Below, in pieces: positions 1-7,959 of a stretch of DNA of 32,403 nucleotides. The stretch comes from an uncultured Collinsella sp. (GTDB lineage: Bacteria > Actinomycetota > Coriobacteriia > Coriobacteriales > Coriobacteriaceae). Below the pieces are notes generated by a model. That model saw nothing but the letters and a program-made list of their open reading frames with translations, had not been told where the DNA came from and did not search any database. Positions within the stretch are counted from its first letter, which is position 1. Each line of letters opens with the position of its first letter. Location: positions 1-32,403 of the forward strand of contig CAADSP010000008.1 of assembly GCA_900751755.1 (NCBI GenBank), given 5' to 3'. The position numbers and the translations under genes are program-made.

Positions 1-214
1 CGAAGCGCGAGCCGTCGCCCAGCAGGCGCTCGAAGTTGGGCAGGTCGGTCGGCGTGGAGATGACCAGGATGTCCCGGATGCCCGCCAGCATGAGGGTGGA
101 CAGCGGGTAGTAGATCATGGGCTTGTCGTAGACCGGCAGCAGCTGCTTGGAGGTCACGAGCGTGAGCGGGTACAGTCGCGTGCCGGACCCGCCCGCGAGG
201 ATGATGCCTTTCAT
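1..214 (-). CDS. rmlA: Glucose-1-phosphate thymidylyltransferase, N-terminal part (runs off the window)
   Basis: This is the first enzyme of dTDP-sugar (dTDP-rhamnose) synthesis; it joins dTTP and glucose-1-phosphate in the cytoplasm. About 71 codons are visible. The start reads MKGIILAGGSGTRLYPLT, the nucleotidyltransferase signature GGSGTRLxP, followed by SKQLLPVYDKPMIYYPLSTLM, which is typical of RmlA/RfbA. The ATG at 214 has a good ribosome site, AGAGGA, about eight bases upstream. It is the last visible gene of the minus-strand polysaccharide locus, so it supplies activated sugar for the polymer. The C-terminal three quarters lie outside the window, so completeness cannot be judged. It is separated from the acyltransferase by about 340 bases and may have its own promoter, but none is clear. 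Confidence 0.93.
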   Translation of the reverse strand, partial: MKGIILAGGSGTRLYPLTLVTSKQLLPVYDKPMIYYPLSTLMLAGIRDILVISTPTDLPNFERLLGDGSRF

Positions 215-355
215 TTAATCTGTCCTCTACAATCGAAATGCGCTTTAGATCGAGTGATAAATAAGACTTGGGTATCCTATTTTGCTAAACCCCCTCATTC
301 TTAACGAAATAGGCAAGGTAATGACTGCGGAATATGGCTACCTGAATTGCCCCTC

Positions 356-523
356 TCATTTTTCAATGCTCGACCAAGGGAGATTGATTCCGGTTATTTC
401 AGGTTGGTTAATCCAATCAGCCATTTTGAGTAAAAAGTCATCTTCTCGTTCGAAAACAGGAAGTCCGGTATCTTCACCGATGATCGCGTGCCAAATGTTG
501 GTAATGGACTCACTTTGCTTCAA
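356..523 (-). other. Short open frame, possible gene remnant (unrecognised)
   Basis: The 340-base gap between the acyltransferase and rmlA (215-555) has no full gene. On the minus strand one frame stays open from 550 to a TGA at 356-358. From a TTG at 523 it would encode 55 residues, including IWHAIIGEDTGLPVFEREDD and an aromatic-rich end INQPEITGINLPW. The composition looks protein-like rather than random, which suggests the tail of a lost gene or a small protein. There is no convincing ribosome site. I do not recognise the family. The rest of the gap, 215-355, shows only the rmlA ribosome site. Confidence 0.3.
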
Positions 524-555
524 CGCTATGAAAAGCGCCAGTATCGAAAATCAAT

Positions 556-1511
556 TTATAATCCCACAATGATGTGAATTCGTTCGGGCAAATAACGACC
601 GCAAAGTGATACAAGCGAATAAGATCCGGCAAGAGTTAGCGCCCAAACAGCAAATGTCGAAACACCAAGTGAAATGACGAATAATCCAAGCAGTTTCCAA
701 ACGGCCTTGAGAACAAGTATATGGCAGAGGTAGATTCCAAAAGAGGCGTTCCCAAGGTCAACAAGCAAAGTAGAAGATAATCGCGACTTGAATGATCCCG
801 GAACCGCCATAAGAAGCGCGATCACAGCTAAAGAGGTCGCGGCAGAACCGAGCTTAAGCTGAGTTGTGGCCATATTGAAATCGCCAGTCAAATACCACCA
901 GAAGCCTGCGACCTCCTGAATTATTAAAAATATAAAGAGCACTGCAACAAGCTGAGTGGTTCGTCCTTCAATGAGCGCAGCCCAACGCCTCCAGTCGAGA
1001 CCGAAAACATAAAAGATGAGCCACATGGGGCAGAAAACCTGTATTAGAGGCAATGCGATACCGGCAACGGCAGCGAGCTCCCTTAGAAGCAAGCAAGCCG
1101 GTGTCACACAATAGACAAAGAACCTATACCGTGAAAGGAGCCTGAACAGTACCGGAGTAAGCAGCACAAGCTGTGAATAGACCAATAGATAGTACATCTG
1201 AGCCGATACGGAGCCCACGGCGAACGCCAGAAACCCAGACGCCCATGAAGGGCGGGAAACGCCGCAAGATAGATAACGCTCCAGAACGCATAAGGTCCGG
1301 CAACCTTGCTAATGCGGCGTCGAAGACCCCCCCCCGCATTAAATTTGCGCTCGTCGGTAAGAACACCGGATAAAAACAAGAACAACGCAATAGAAAAGTT
1401 GAGGAATGGGCGAATGGCGACCGACGCGGCACATTGAGGAAGACAGTGGATAAGCACCACTGCGGAAATCGCAAGCCCACGAAGAGCTTGAAGGTAGCGA
1501 TCCTTGGCCAT
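556..1511 (-). pseudogene. Acyltransferase family 3 (sugar O-acyltransferase), split by a -1 frameshift
   Basis: Membrane acyltransferases of this family transfer acetyl or similar groups to sugars of surface polysaccharides. The first frame starts at ATG 1511, directly after the upstream stop, with AAGGAG seven bases before it. It gives YLQALRGLAISAVVLIHCLP, the typical first helix with the family histidine, then further membrane segments to about 1240. The second frame (coding from about 1235 to the TAA at 556) gives QMYYLLVYSQLVLLTPVLF and six or so more hydrophobic helices. Joining them needs exactly one -1 shift and yields about 318 residues, near normal family length. A heptamer GGGTTTC in the correct phase (1230-1236) lies at the junction, and a run of nine G lies at 1327-1335. 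It may be a programmed frameshift, a decayed gene or a sequencing error. Confidence 0.8.
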
Positions 1512-2729
1512 CTAGGCTCTCCTTCCAACGAGTCTCTTTAGTCGTCGTTTAATACCACCAAGCTTGCCGCGGACACGCTGCCAGAGAGTGGGACGGAAAT
1601 CCCACTTGTCCATGAGATCTGGGATGGAAAGCCCGGCAGACACGTCGTTCAAGAACTCGTCGCGCTTTGGATAAGGCGTGACAGAATGGACGAGGCTAGG
1701 GTTGCCCGCGATTACCCCATCAAGCGTCGCCGGACCGTTTGCAGTAAGCCCAGAAATAGCCTCGAATGCCCGCACGCCCTTCTCGGTATTGCATAGGACG
1801 GCAGATACGCCCTTGGAGTTGTCGACCTCGGGATGGGTATTCTGGAACCCCCAGAAATCACCGAGCGTGATATCGGCGCCGCTGGAGCGCTTTGCTGGAC
1901 ATGCCAGACAGGACGAACGAAGGCTCGCATTGGCCAGAAACGCTTTCATGTACCAGTCTTTGCCGAATATCTGGGACTCGGTGTCCCCGGTGTTGTCTTT
2001 CTCCGCTATGTGCTTGTACATAGCGGAGTAAGACAACCATCCGGTTGTCTTACTCCGCATATTGACGTCGCAGACGTCCGACCCGAAGGCCTCACCACGG
2101 TAGTCGACCCAGCGCGACCAGAGCTCTGGAGACGGAACACCGTGGCAGATGACGTCGACGCCGAGGAAGAGGTCAGAGTCGGCGAGTTTCCCCAGGTATG
2201 AGCGCATGCCAGCCACCTGGCATGCAGTACCGGCAAAGAGCGCCGGCCTGCCTTCACGCAGGGCAGCGCGGACGCCCTCGAAGACGCCGCGGCCAACCGC
2301 GCTCTGAACGTATTTCGAGCGCATAACGGCGCCGAGCGCCGGCCTGTCCTCCACGAGCACGTGACGAAGCTCGCGGCAACCGTCCGTCCACGCGGCGCCC
2401 GCCACAACACCGCCGCGCGAGAGAGCGTCACCGGCGAGTAGACCGAACACGCCGCCCGACGACGATCTATCGAGCAAGCCGACGTCATGAGCCTTCGCCC
2501 AGAGGGCGAACTCGCACCCGTCCTCCCCAGGGGCGTTGAGCGCCGGGCATACGGCGTCGCACGCCCCGCAGCCTACGCACCCGGAGGCGTCGACGGTGGG
2601 GTGTAGGAAGCCACAATCATCGGGTTCCATGGAGATGCATGACTTGGGGCAGCGGGCAGCGCACGCGCCGCAGCCGCAGCAACGGTCGCCAAGCGAGACG
2701 ACCCTCGGGGATTTCTCGGAATCATTCAT
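1512..2729 (-). CDS. Ferredoxin-FrhB type iron-sulfur protein (F420 hydrogenase/dehydrogenase beta-subunit family), copy 1
   Basis: This 405-residue cytoplasmic protein begins with two [4Fe-4S] ferredoxin motifs: Cys17-20-23-27 and Cys51-54-57-61, each followed by proline. After them come the FrhB/FdhB N- and C-terminal domains, with landmarks SSGGVFGLLA, FAGTACQVAGM, DVICHGVPSP and SGADITLGDFWG. Family members bind iron-sulfur clusters and flavin and pass electrons. Relatives are common in gut-bacterial polysaccharide clusters beside pyruvyl transferases, but their reaction there is not established. It starts eight bases after the flippase stop, with a weak ribosome site. A second copy is encoded at 8945-10072. 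The stretch encoding residues about 229-245 is covered by two overlapping hairpins. Confidence 0.85.
   Translation of the reverse strand: MNDSEKSPRVVSLGDRCCGCGACAARCPKSCISMEPDDCGFLHPTVDASGCVGCGACDAVCPALNAPGEDGCEFALWAKAHDVGLLDRSSSGGVFGLLAGDALSRGGVVAGAAWTDGCRELRHVLVEDRPALGAVMRSKYVQSAVGRGVFEGVRAALREGRPALFAGTACQVAGMRSYLGKLADSDLFLGVDVICHGVPSPELWSRWVDYRGEAFGSDVCDVNMRSKTTGWLSYSAMYKHIAEKDNTGDTESQIFGKDWYMKAFLANASLRSSCLACPAKRSSGADITLGDFWGFQNTHPEVDNSKGVSAVLCNTEKGVRAFEAISGLTANGPATLDGVIAGNPSLVHSVTPYPKRDEFLNDVSAGLSIPDLMDKWDFRPTLWQRVRGKLGGIKRRLKRLVGRRA
2001..2058. repeat. Two overlapping hairpins inside iron-sulfur gene copy 1
   Basis: Arms 2001-2011 and 2018-2028 match perfectly (11 bp, 6-base loop). Arms 2023-2038 and 2043-2058 also match perfectly (16 bp, 4-base loop). 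Bases 2023-2028 belong to both stems, so only one hairpin can form fully at a time. The outer segments 1989-2012 and 2043-2060 are imperfect direct repeats of each other. All of it is coding sequence. Confidence 0.9.
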
Positions 2730-2737
2730 GATGGACC

Positions 2738-4243
2738 CTATCTAAGGAACGGGAGACGAGAGACGACCGCGATACGTTCGTCCTTCGTTAGGACGGCGAG
2801 CCAAAGGGCTATGGCGAAAAGCGCGCTGTAAACGGCGCCCCACTCGAGGAACGCGGGCCATCCGTTGACGGGCAGGACCGCCGTGCCAGCGAGGCAGGCG
2901 ACGGTGACGGCAGCCCAGGCGAGCAGCACCGGCAGGTTCCGCTTCCAGAAAAAGAGCATGTCGAGACCGACCCGCTTCTGGTAGTACCAGTTCATCCACA
3001 GTCCGTTGCCGAGCACGATGCTGACGACATAGGCGATCGCGGGGGCCCACGGCCCCAGCGCCGGGGCGGCCGCGGCGGTGAAGGCAACGTTCCCGACCGC
3101 CATCGCAAGGTAGACGAGACTCCTGGCGTGGTGCATGTTCTTGGCCCTCTGGATCTCGATGCCGACGTTCTGACAGAGGGGCACCATGACGGGTAGCGTC
3201 ATGGCGAGCACGAGCCAGTAGGCCTCGGCGAAGCCCGGGCCCGCCCACCTCGTCACGAAAAACTTCCCGAGAATAGCGAAACCTCCGTACACCCAGCAAA
3301 ACAGTACCATCTGGTAGCGGCCCACGCGCGTCATAAGGCGAGTGAGCTCGGCGTTGTCGTCCGAGGTGGCGACGATGCGGTTGACCTTCGGAATGAAGAC
3401 GTTCGACATCGTGGTGGAGAGCGAGTAGAAGACCTGGCGGATGTTCACGGCCACCGCGAACAGAGATACCGCAGTCGCGCCCGAGATGGCCCCCAGCATG
3501 ATGTTGGGCACGCTCTGATTGACCATCTCGCAGACCTGGTTACCGAAGATCCAGGCACTGAAGGCGGCGATGCCGCGCATGACGCCCCAGTCGGCACCCC
3601 TGAGCTCGAAGCGCATGCCCAGCACGACGATGGCGTAGCGCGCGTTGAGGGCGAGCAGGACGAGGTTCACCGCGAGCTGTGCTAGGGCAACGCCCACGGG
3701 CCCCATACCGGCGGCCAGCAGGGCCCAGGCGCACAGCGGCGTCGCAAGCGTGGTGACGAGCTGCCTGGTCTGCTGGTAGACGAAGCGCTCGTGCGCCGTG
3801 ATGTAGGAATTGAACACGACGGTGAACAACGTCGAGGCGACGTTGAGCGTCATGATGGCGAGCAGCTCCCGGGCGAGCGAGACCTGCGCCTCGGTGAACC
3901 CGGCCGAGAACACCGCGCCGGCGTTTGCGGAGAAGCCCATGCCGAGGGCGACCGCCGCGGCTGTGACGGCGACGTAAAGCGTGAGGTACATGCCGTTCAG
4001 GTGCCGGATGTCGCGCTCGCCGCCGTGCGCCACCGTCTGCGTGTAGAAGCGCACGTAGGCCTCGGAGAAGCCGAAGGACAGGAGCGTCAGCGAGAAGACA
4101 AAGGAGTTCGAGCTCTGGAAGACGCCGTAGTCCGCCTGCCCCACGTAGGACAGTAGCATCGGCGTGTAGACGAGGTTGACGAGGTTCTTTGCGAGGATGT
4201 TGGCGTAGCCGAGAAGGGCGCCCGCCTTACGCTGGCTAGCCAC
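2738..4243 (-). CDS. Polysaccharide flippase, Wzx-type (MOP superfamily)
   Basis: This 501-residue integral membrane protein has about 12 to 14 hydrophobic segments spread over its whole length. Its N-terminus resembles oligosaccharide flippases: an amphipathic start, then NILAKNLVNLVYTPMLLSYV and ADYGVFQSSNSFV. Such proteins move lipid-linked repeat units across the cytoplasmic membrane for Wzy-dependent assembly. The start is a GTG at 4243, supported by GGAGG six bases upstream; it overlaps the stop of the upstream pyruvyl transferase by eight bases, so the two are probably translationally coupled. The gene is clearly more GC-rich than its upstream neighbours. It is assigned to the flippase class on topology and context; the polymerase role is better met by the gene at 5312-6694. 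Confidence 0.88.
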   Translation of the reverse strand: MASQRKAGALLGYANILAKNLVNLVYTPMLLSYVGQADYGVFQSSNSFVFSLTLLSFGFSEAYVRFYTQTVAHGGERDIRHLNGMYLTLYVAVTAAAVALGMGFSANAGAVFSAGFTEAQVSLARELLAIMTLNVASTLFTVVFNSYITAHERFVYQQTRQLVTTLATPLCAWALLAAGMGPVGVALAQLAVNLVLLALNARYAIVVLGMRFELRGADWGVMRGIAAFSAWIFGNQVCEMVNQSVPNIMLGAISGATAVSLFAVAVNIRQVFYSLSTTMSNVFIPKVNRIVATSDDNAELTRLMTRVGRYQMVLFCWVYGGFAILGKFFVTRWAGPGFAEAYWLVLAMTLPVMVPLCQNVGIEIQRAKNMHHARSLVYLAMAVGNVAFTAAAAPALGPWAPAIAYVVSIVLGNGLWMNWYYQKRVGLDMLFFWKRNLPVLLAWAAVTVACLAGTAVLPVNGWPAFLEWGAVYSALFAIALWLAVLTKDERIAVVSRLPFLR

Positions 4244-5309
4244 GGGCGGCCTCCGAGGGAATGCTCAATCCACATCTATCGAGGAATTCAACAACGATCT
4301 TCCTCTGAGCTGCCAACCTGTCATACGCCTTTGAATAGTCACTCTCGAGCAGTTCCGAATTACATACGGAAAGAATTGACCGCTCAACGAAAGAAACACC
4401 CAGCTCGCTGGCTAGCGTGTCGAATCGGCTGCTCATGTCTGGACCAGTGGACTCACGAGGGCAATAAATCAGCGGCTTCCCGAACAAGATCGAGAAAATT
4501 GATCCGTGATATGAATCTGTCGCTACAAGCTTTGCGTGACGGACGGCATAGAGGAACTCTGAAGGCCCGAGGGCGTAGTAGCGCGCATCCCCTAGTAAAT
4601 CGACCCTCTTGCAGCTAAGTGAATCACAGATTTCGGCAACCCTCTCTTCGTAAGCTGCACTCCCGAGGAAGTACGTCAATACATAATCATTTGGAAGCCC
4701 GCAGTGCGGCTCTTTTTCATACCTTTCCCACCAGGAGCCGTCAAACATCAGTGTTGGGTCAATCAACACCTCGGCCTTTAAGCCGTACAGACTGTTTATA
4801 AGCTCGGCGCTCTTCTGCTCACGAACGGACAGCCTATCAAACCCGTCGAAATAGCCGTGGAACAGCTCACGCTTCTCCTCGGGAATCGTCGGAGCTGCCA
4901 AGCTTGGCGAAAAAGCAATGCGCTTTTCTCTTGGCGAAAACGTGAGAAACATAGTGGAGTTAGCGTCAGGGGAATACGGAGACCAAACTTGGTCGCTCCC
5001 AGCAACGAAAAAGTCATAGGATTTAATGTCACGTGGAGGGTTGGAACCAGATATAACCTCCCGGCTAAAGGAAATGTTACGGGAATTGAAATCCTCAAAC
5101 GAACGATGCCTCTGGATGTGGGCAACGGCAAGCCCCTTTGGAATGAGCGAAGCCAAAGACTTGAGCTTGTATTTGGCAGATCTCGAGTCCTTCTGTCTGA
5201 ACGTAAGGACATCTGCACCCGAGAGTTTGAGAGTTTCTTGGACAGCAAGGTTCTGGAGCCTCTGCCCATAGTTGTCCCCATGCGTAAATGTGGAAATGCC
5301 TATTTTCAT
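4236..5309 (-). CDS. Polysaccharide pyruvyl transferase family protein, copy 1
   Basis: This 357-residue protein belongs to the CsaB/WcaK-like family, which adds ketal pyruvate from phosphoenolpyruvate to sugars; some members act differently. Landmarks are GDNYGQRLQNLAVQ near the N-terminus, FFVAGSDQVWSP at about 100, VLIDPTLM before the second lobe, and VATDSYHGSIFSILFGKP near 270, the characteristic C-terminal half motif. I start at ATG 5309, with AGG seven bases upstream, rather than the TTG two codons earlier. The start lies just after the polymerase stop (TGAACATG) and the end overlaps the flippase start. A second, diverged family member is encoded at 10077-11180. Sugar acceptor and linkage cannot be read from sequence. 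Confidence 0.88.
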   Translation of the reverse strand: MKIGISTFTHGDNYGQRLQNLAVQETLKLSGADVLTFRQKDSRSAKYKLKSLASLIPKGLAVAHIQRHRSFEDFNSRNISFSREVISGSNPPRDIKSYDFFVAGSDQVWSPYSPDANSTMFLTFSPREKRIAFSPSLAAPTIPEEKRELFHGYFDGFDRLSVREQKSAELINSLYGLKAEVLIDPTLMFDGSWWERYEKEPHCGLPNDYVLTYFLGSAAYEERVAEICDSLSCKRVDLLGDARYYALGPSEFLYAVRHAKLVATDSYHGSIFSILFGKPLIYCPRESTGPDMSSRFDTLASELGVSFVERSILSVCNSELLESDYSKAYDRLAAQRKIVVEFLDRCGLSIPSEAARG

Positions 5310-5311
5310 GT

Positions 5312-6694
5312 TCAAACCTGTTCTTCGTCTCTATCAATAATCAAATAGTCTGCAGCCGAGGAATTCCACGACCAAGCCAGCGCTCCACAGAGCAGCAGTA
5401 GGCACAAGCAGCAGTTCACCCTTGTAAAGCACTGCGTATACAGAAAGGTAATAAGAATTGTTAGCAAAAGGAGCAAACGAACAATCCGGCCATTAGATCC
5501 TTTTTCCTGCTCCATAAACTCACTAACCACGGAGTGGAAAAACGCTACATACGCTGCCGTCTCCCAAGCCCCCATGAGAATCAAGAAAGACCCCATATCC
5601 GCTTGACCAAAGTGGTTAAACGACATGAACCCGGACGCGTAGAAGCTTGAGGCTCCAAGACCCTCTCCGAGACTCCATGTAGCCGGTCTCAAGAGAGCGA
5701 AGCGGATGATAGCAATCCTCTCGTTACTGCCGTCGGCAGCAGTACCGACGGAAGCTGAACTGCCAACCATATCGAACAGACCAAACACTTGCGTATCCAC
5801 GAGGATCTGGAACGCAGGCACCAAGGCGTATGCAATTGTCAGGATAAAATACAAGGCGACAAGCCAAAAGAAGGGACCCGAAACATCCGCTTCTCCTCTC
5901 ATGACTGAAATAAGCCAGAACATCACTAAAACGAGAGGAAGGATTATGAAGAGCGCCTTATTATCGTTGAGTGTCGCAAGATAGAAGGACAGGACGATAA
6001 GGCAGACGTTGTAAGCGATGGCAAGGGATGGCCAGAGAGGACCCCGAAGCCTCCTAATCCAGACGAAGTTGTAGAGCACGACGAATGAAGTGTAAAGGGC
6101 CACCGCATGGACGGACGCATAAGAGAACAGGCCGGAGATATTGTCCTCGAAGTAACTGATGTCGTTCGTTGTCGCAGCGATCATCCCATGGGTAGAGTAC
6201 TGGATAAACATGATCGCCATATTGAGAAGCAATATGGCGTTGAAGACCGGAAAACCTGCATCAAAGAGTCCAAGAAGAAAATCCCTCTTGTTAGTGACCA
6301 AAAGAAAGAAGTAAAGCGTATAGACAAACGGGTAGAGGAGCAGCAAAATATTCGCCCTAAACGTTTCCATATTGCCACCCAAGAGGGCACCAGACAGCCA
6401 CCCTGCAACGGTAATCAGCCCAAGTAGTAGCGCTCTACCGCTATATTTCCATCCGGAGAAGAGCGCCCTCACGCAAATCATGCCGGTAATTACCCAGTTG
6501 AGGTATCGCCCCAGACCATAGTACTCAAGGAAGAAAACCTGCGCCAAGATACCTATAACGATCGTCGCATCCGCCAGGTCACCCATGCAAACGGTTAGAA
6601 CGCCTTGCTTATTAGGGAGATACCAACGACCTCTTCGACCAGCCCGCTCCTCCGCTTTATTTATAACGAGCCTCGCATGCCTATGATCTTGCAT
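5312..6694 (-). CDS. O-antigen/capsule polymerase, Wzy-like membrane protein
   Basis: This protein of about 460 residues has at least ten hydrophobic helices and a large polar loop in its C-terminal half (near LRPATWSLGEGLGASSFYAS), the layout of Wzy polymerases that link flipped repeat units outside the membrane. These proteins share little sequence, so the call rests on topology, size and position between glycosyltransferases and flippase. The ATG at 6694 has GGAGG six bases upstream and overlaps the upstream stop by 14 bases; an ATG nine codons earlier lacks such a site. A 10-bp hairpin lies within it at 6215-6239. Base composition is more A/T-rich than the flanking core genes. Confidence 0.78.
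   Translation of the reverse strand: MQDHRHARLVINKAEERAGRRGRWYLPNKQGVLTVCMGDLADATIVIGILAQVFFLEYYGLGRYLNWVITGMICVRALFSGWKYSGRALLLGLITVAGWLSGALLGGNMETFRANILLLLYPFVYTLYFFLLVTNKRDFLLGLFDAGFPVFNAILLLNMAIMFIQYSTHGMIAATTNDISYFEDNISGLFSYASVHAVALYTSFVVLYNFVWIRRLRGPLWPSLAIAYNVCLIVLSFYLATLNDNKALFIILPLVLVMFWLISVMRGEADVSGPFFWLVALYFILTIAYALVPAFQILVDTQVFGLFDMVGSSASVGTAADGSNERIAIIRFALLRPATWSLGEGLGASSFYASGFMSFNHFGQADMGSFLILMGAWETAAYVAFFHSVVSEFMEQEKGSNGRIVRLLLLLTILITFLYTQCFTRVNCCLCLLLLCGALAWSWNSSAADYLIIDRDEEQV
6215..6239. repeat. Hairpin inside the polymerase gene
   Basis: Arms 6215-6224 and 6230-6239 are perfect inverted copies (10 bp) around a five-base loop. It lies in sequence coding for a membrane helix (reading NAILLLNMAIMF) and is one of several intragenic hairpins in this locus. 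Confidence 0.8.
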
Positions 6695-7958
6695 TGAGTA
6701 CCTCCAGCAGCACACGTTCAATCAGCCTCGTGTGCATGTGAACTCCCGTGTTGAGACCTACCGAGGAGCATGGAAGCAGGTCTACGATCTCATCTGAATC
6801 GACAAGATCGAGCGGACCAGGCTTTCCGCTCCTGAAACGATTGACCTCCCTGATAAGCCGGCTCTTATCCCTAAACAGCCCGATTAGCTCCTCCTCGTTA
6901 TTCAGCACCAAACCGGACCCATGCTCAACGACAAAGTCGGCGACATTGCCTGCACATGCACTCGAAATCGTATAAGCGTTTGCGGAGTAAGATTCCATAC
7001 AGGTGTAGCTATAGGTCTCTGGACAAGATGGCCACATGATAACGATGGCAATCTCGCACTCCCTGAGAGAGTCGGTCATGGCATTTGGGTGCTTCTCATC
7101 AAATTCGACAAACCGCTTGTTCATCCCTGGATACATATCGTTCGAGCTGTTGAAGACGAAGAACTCGTACTCTTGTTCATCGACCGCAGATACGAGGCGA
7201 AGCCAGGTCTCCCAGCCCTTTGTCTTCCTCGGCATCCCCAGAAAGGCAACCCTGATGCGCTCCCCTGCGTTCAGAGGACGTCTGTTGCCCAGATACTCTC
7301 CAAGCAGCTTTTGGTGCGGTATTACATCAACAAGGCCCTCGTATTGGGGCCTGAATGAGAGAAACCGATTCTTCGTATAGGTCGAAGGTGCAACAAAACG
7401 GAGATTTTTGATGGAGTCAAACAGCCCTTGGATCTTCGACTCCACACGAAGGCTGTTACTGAAGTGGGGGCATTTCTCGCAGGGAGCGTCGCCGAGCCTT
7501 GAGCTGTCACAAAAGCCGCTCCTATTTTGGAGGTTATAGCTTGTACAACACAGGTAATAGTCGTGGAGAAAGGCCCTGACCGGTGTTTTGCCTGTAACTT
7601 TTAGCAGTTCGGAGACTTTCTCAAGGCTCACGTACAGAAGGTGGTGGATATGAAGCTCAAGAAGGCTGAAGCCGCTTTTTTGCCAGCTGCAAAGGGCCTC
7701 GCACACCTGGGCAATACTGAAAACACCAGCCTCCACCCCGTCGACCGTAACCCCGAATTCGCAAAATAGCATCTGGTCGTCCCTGAACAGGGTCTTCTTA
7801 ACCGAGTGGAGATAGACGTAACTTATGCCGTGCGACGCCATGGCCTGCTGACTCGCCATAATAGCCTTTGGGGTGCCGGTCTTGTCCTTGAGATAGTCGC
7901 AAAAGGCAAGCGCTAGGACGTACCCACTATTGTGCGGTTTGGGGATGCTTTTACTCAT
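6681..7958 (-). CDS. Glycosyltransferase, GT4-like
   Basis: This 425-residue cytoplasmic enzyme has a two-lobed layout. The N-terminal half contains HIHHLLYV and AFLHDYYLCC, as in GT-B enzymes. An internal cysteine group (CCTSYNLQNRSGFCD, then CEKCPHF) is shared with other GT4 enzymes of such clusters and may bind metal. The second lobe begins with IRVAFLGMPRKTKGW, and the donor-site EX7E motif is PETYSYTCMES. I place the start at ATG 7958, right after the upstream stop (TGATATG), with GGGAAG seven bases before it; the TTG at 7973 has no site. The sugar it transfers is unknown. It presumably extends the lipid-linked repeat unit. Confidence 0.8.
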   Translation of the reverse strand: MSKSIPKPHNSGYVLALAFCDYLKDKTGTPKAIMASQQAMASHGISYVYLHSVKKTLFRDDQMLFCEFGVTVDGVEAGVFSIAQVCEALCSWQKSGFSLLELHIHHLLYVSLEKVSELLKVTGKTPVRAFLHDYYLCCTSYNLQNRSGFCDSSRLGDAPCEKCPHFSNSLRVESKIQGLFDSIKNLRFVAPSTYTKNRFLSFRPQYEGLVDVIPHQKLLGEYLGNRRPLNAGERIRVAFLGMPRKTKGWETWLRLVSAVDEQEYEFFVFNSSNDMYPGMNKRFVEFDEKHPNAMTDSLRECEIAIVIMWPSCPETYSYTCMESYSANAYTISSACAGNVADFVVEHGSGLVLNNEEELIGLFRDKSRLIREVNRFRSGKPGPLDLVDSDEIVDLLPCSSVGLNTGVHMHTRLIERVLLEVLNARS

Positions 7959-7959
7959 A

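Noticed and set aside
282..572. 96-codon plus-strand frame
   Set aside because: Ser-rich, no ribosome site, against the direction of the operon; the minus-strand frame in this gap looks more protein-like.
1327..1335. G9 tract as the cause of the present acyltransferase frameshift
   Set aside because: The conserved frame is the same before and after the tract (RRRISKVAGPYAFW continues correctly); the change of frame occurs about 100 bases later.
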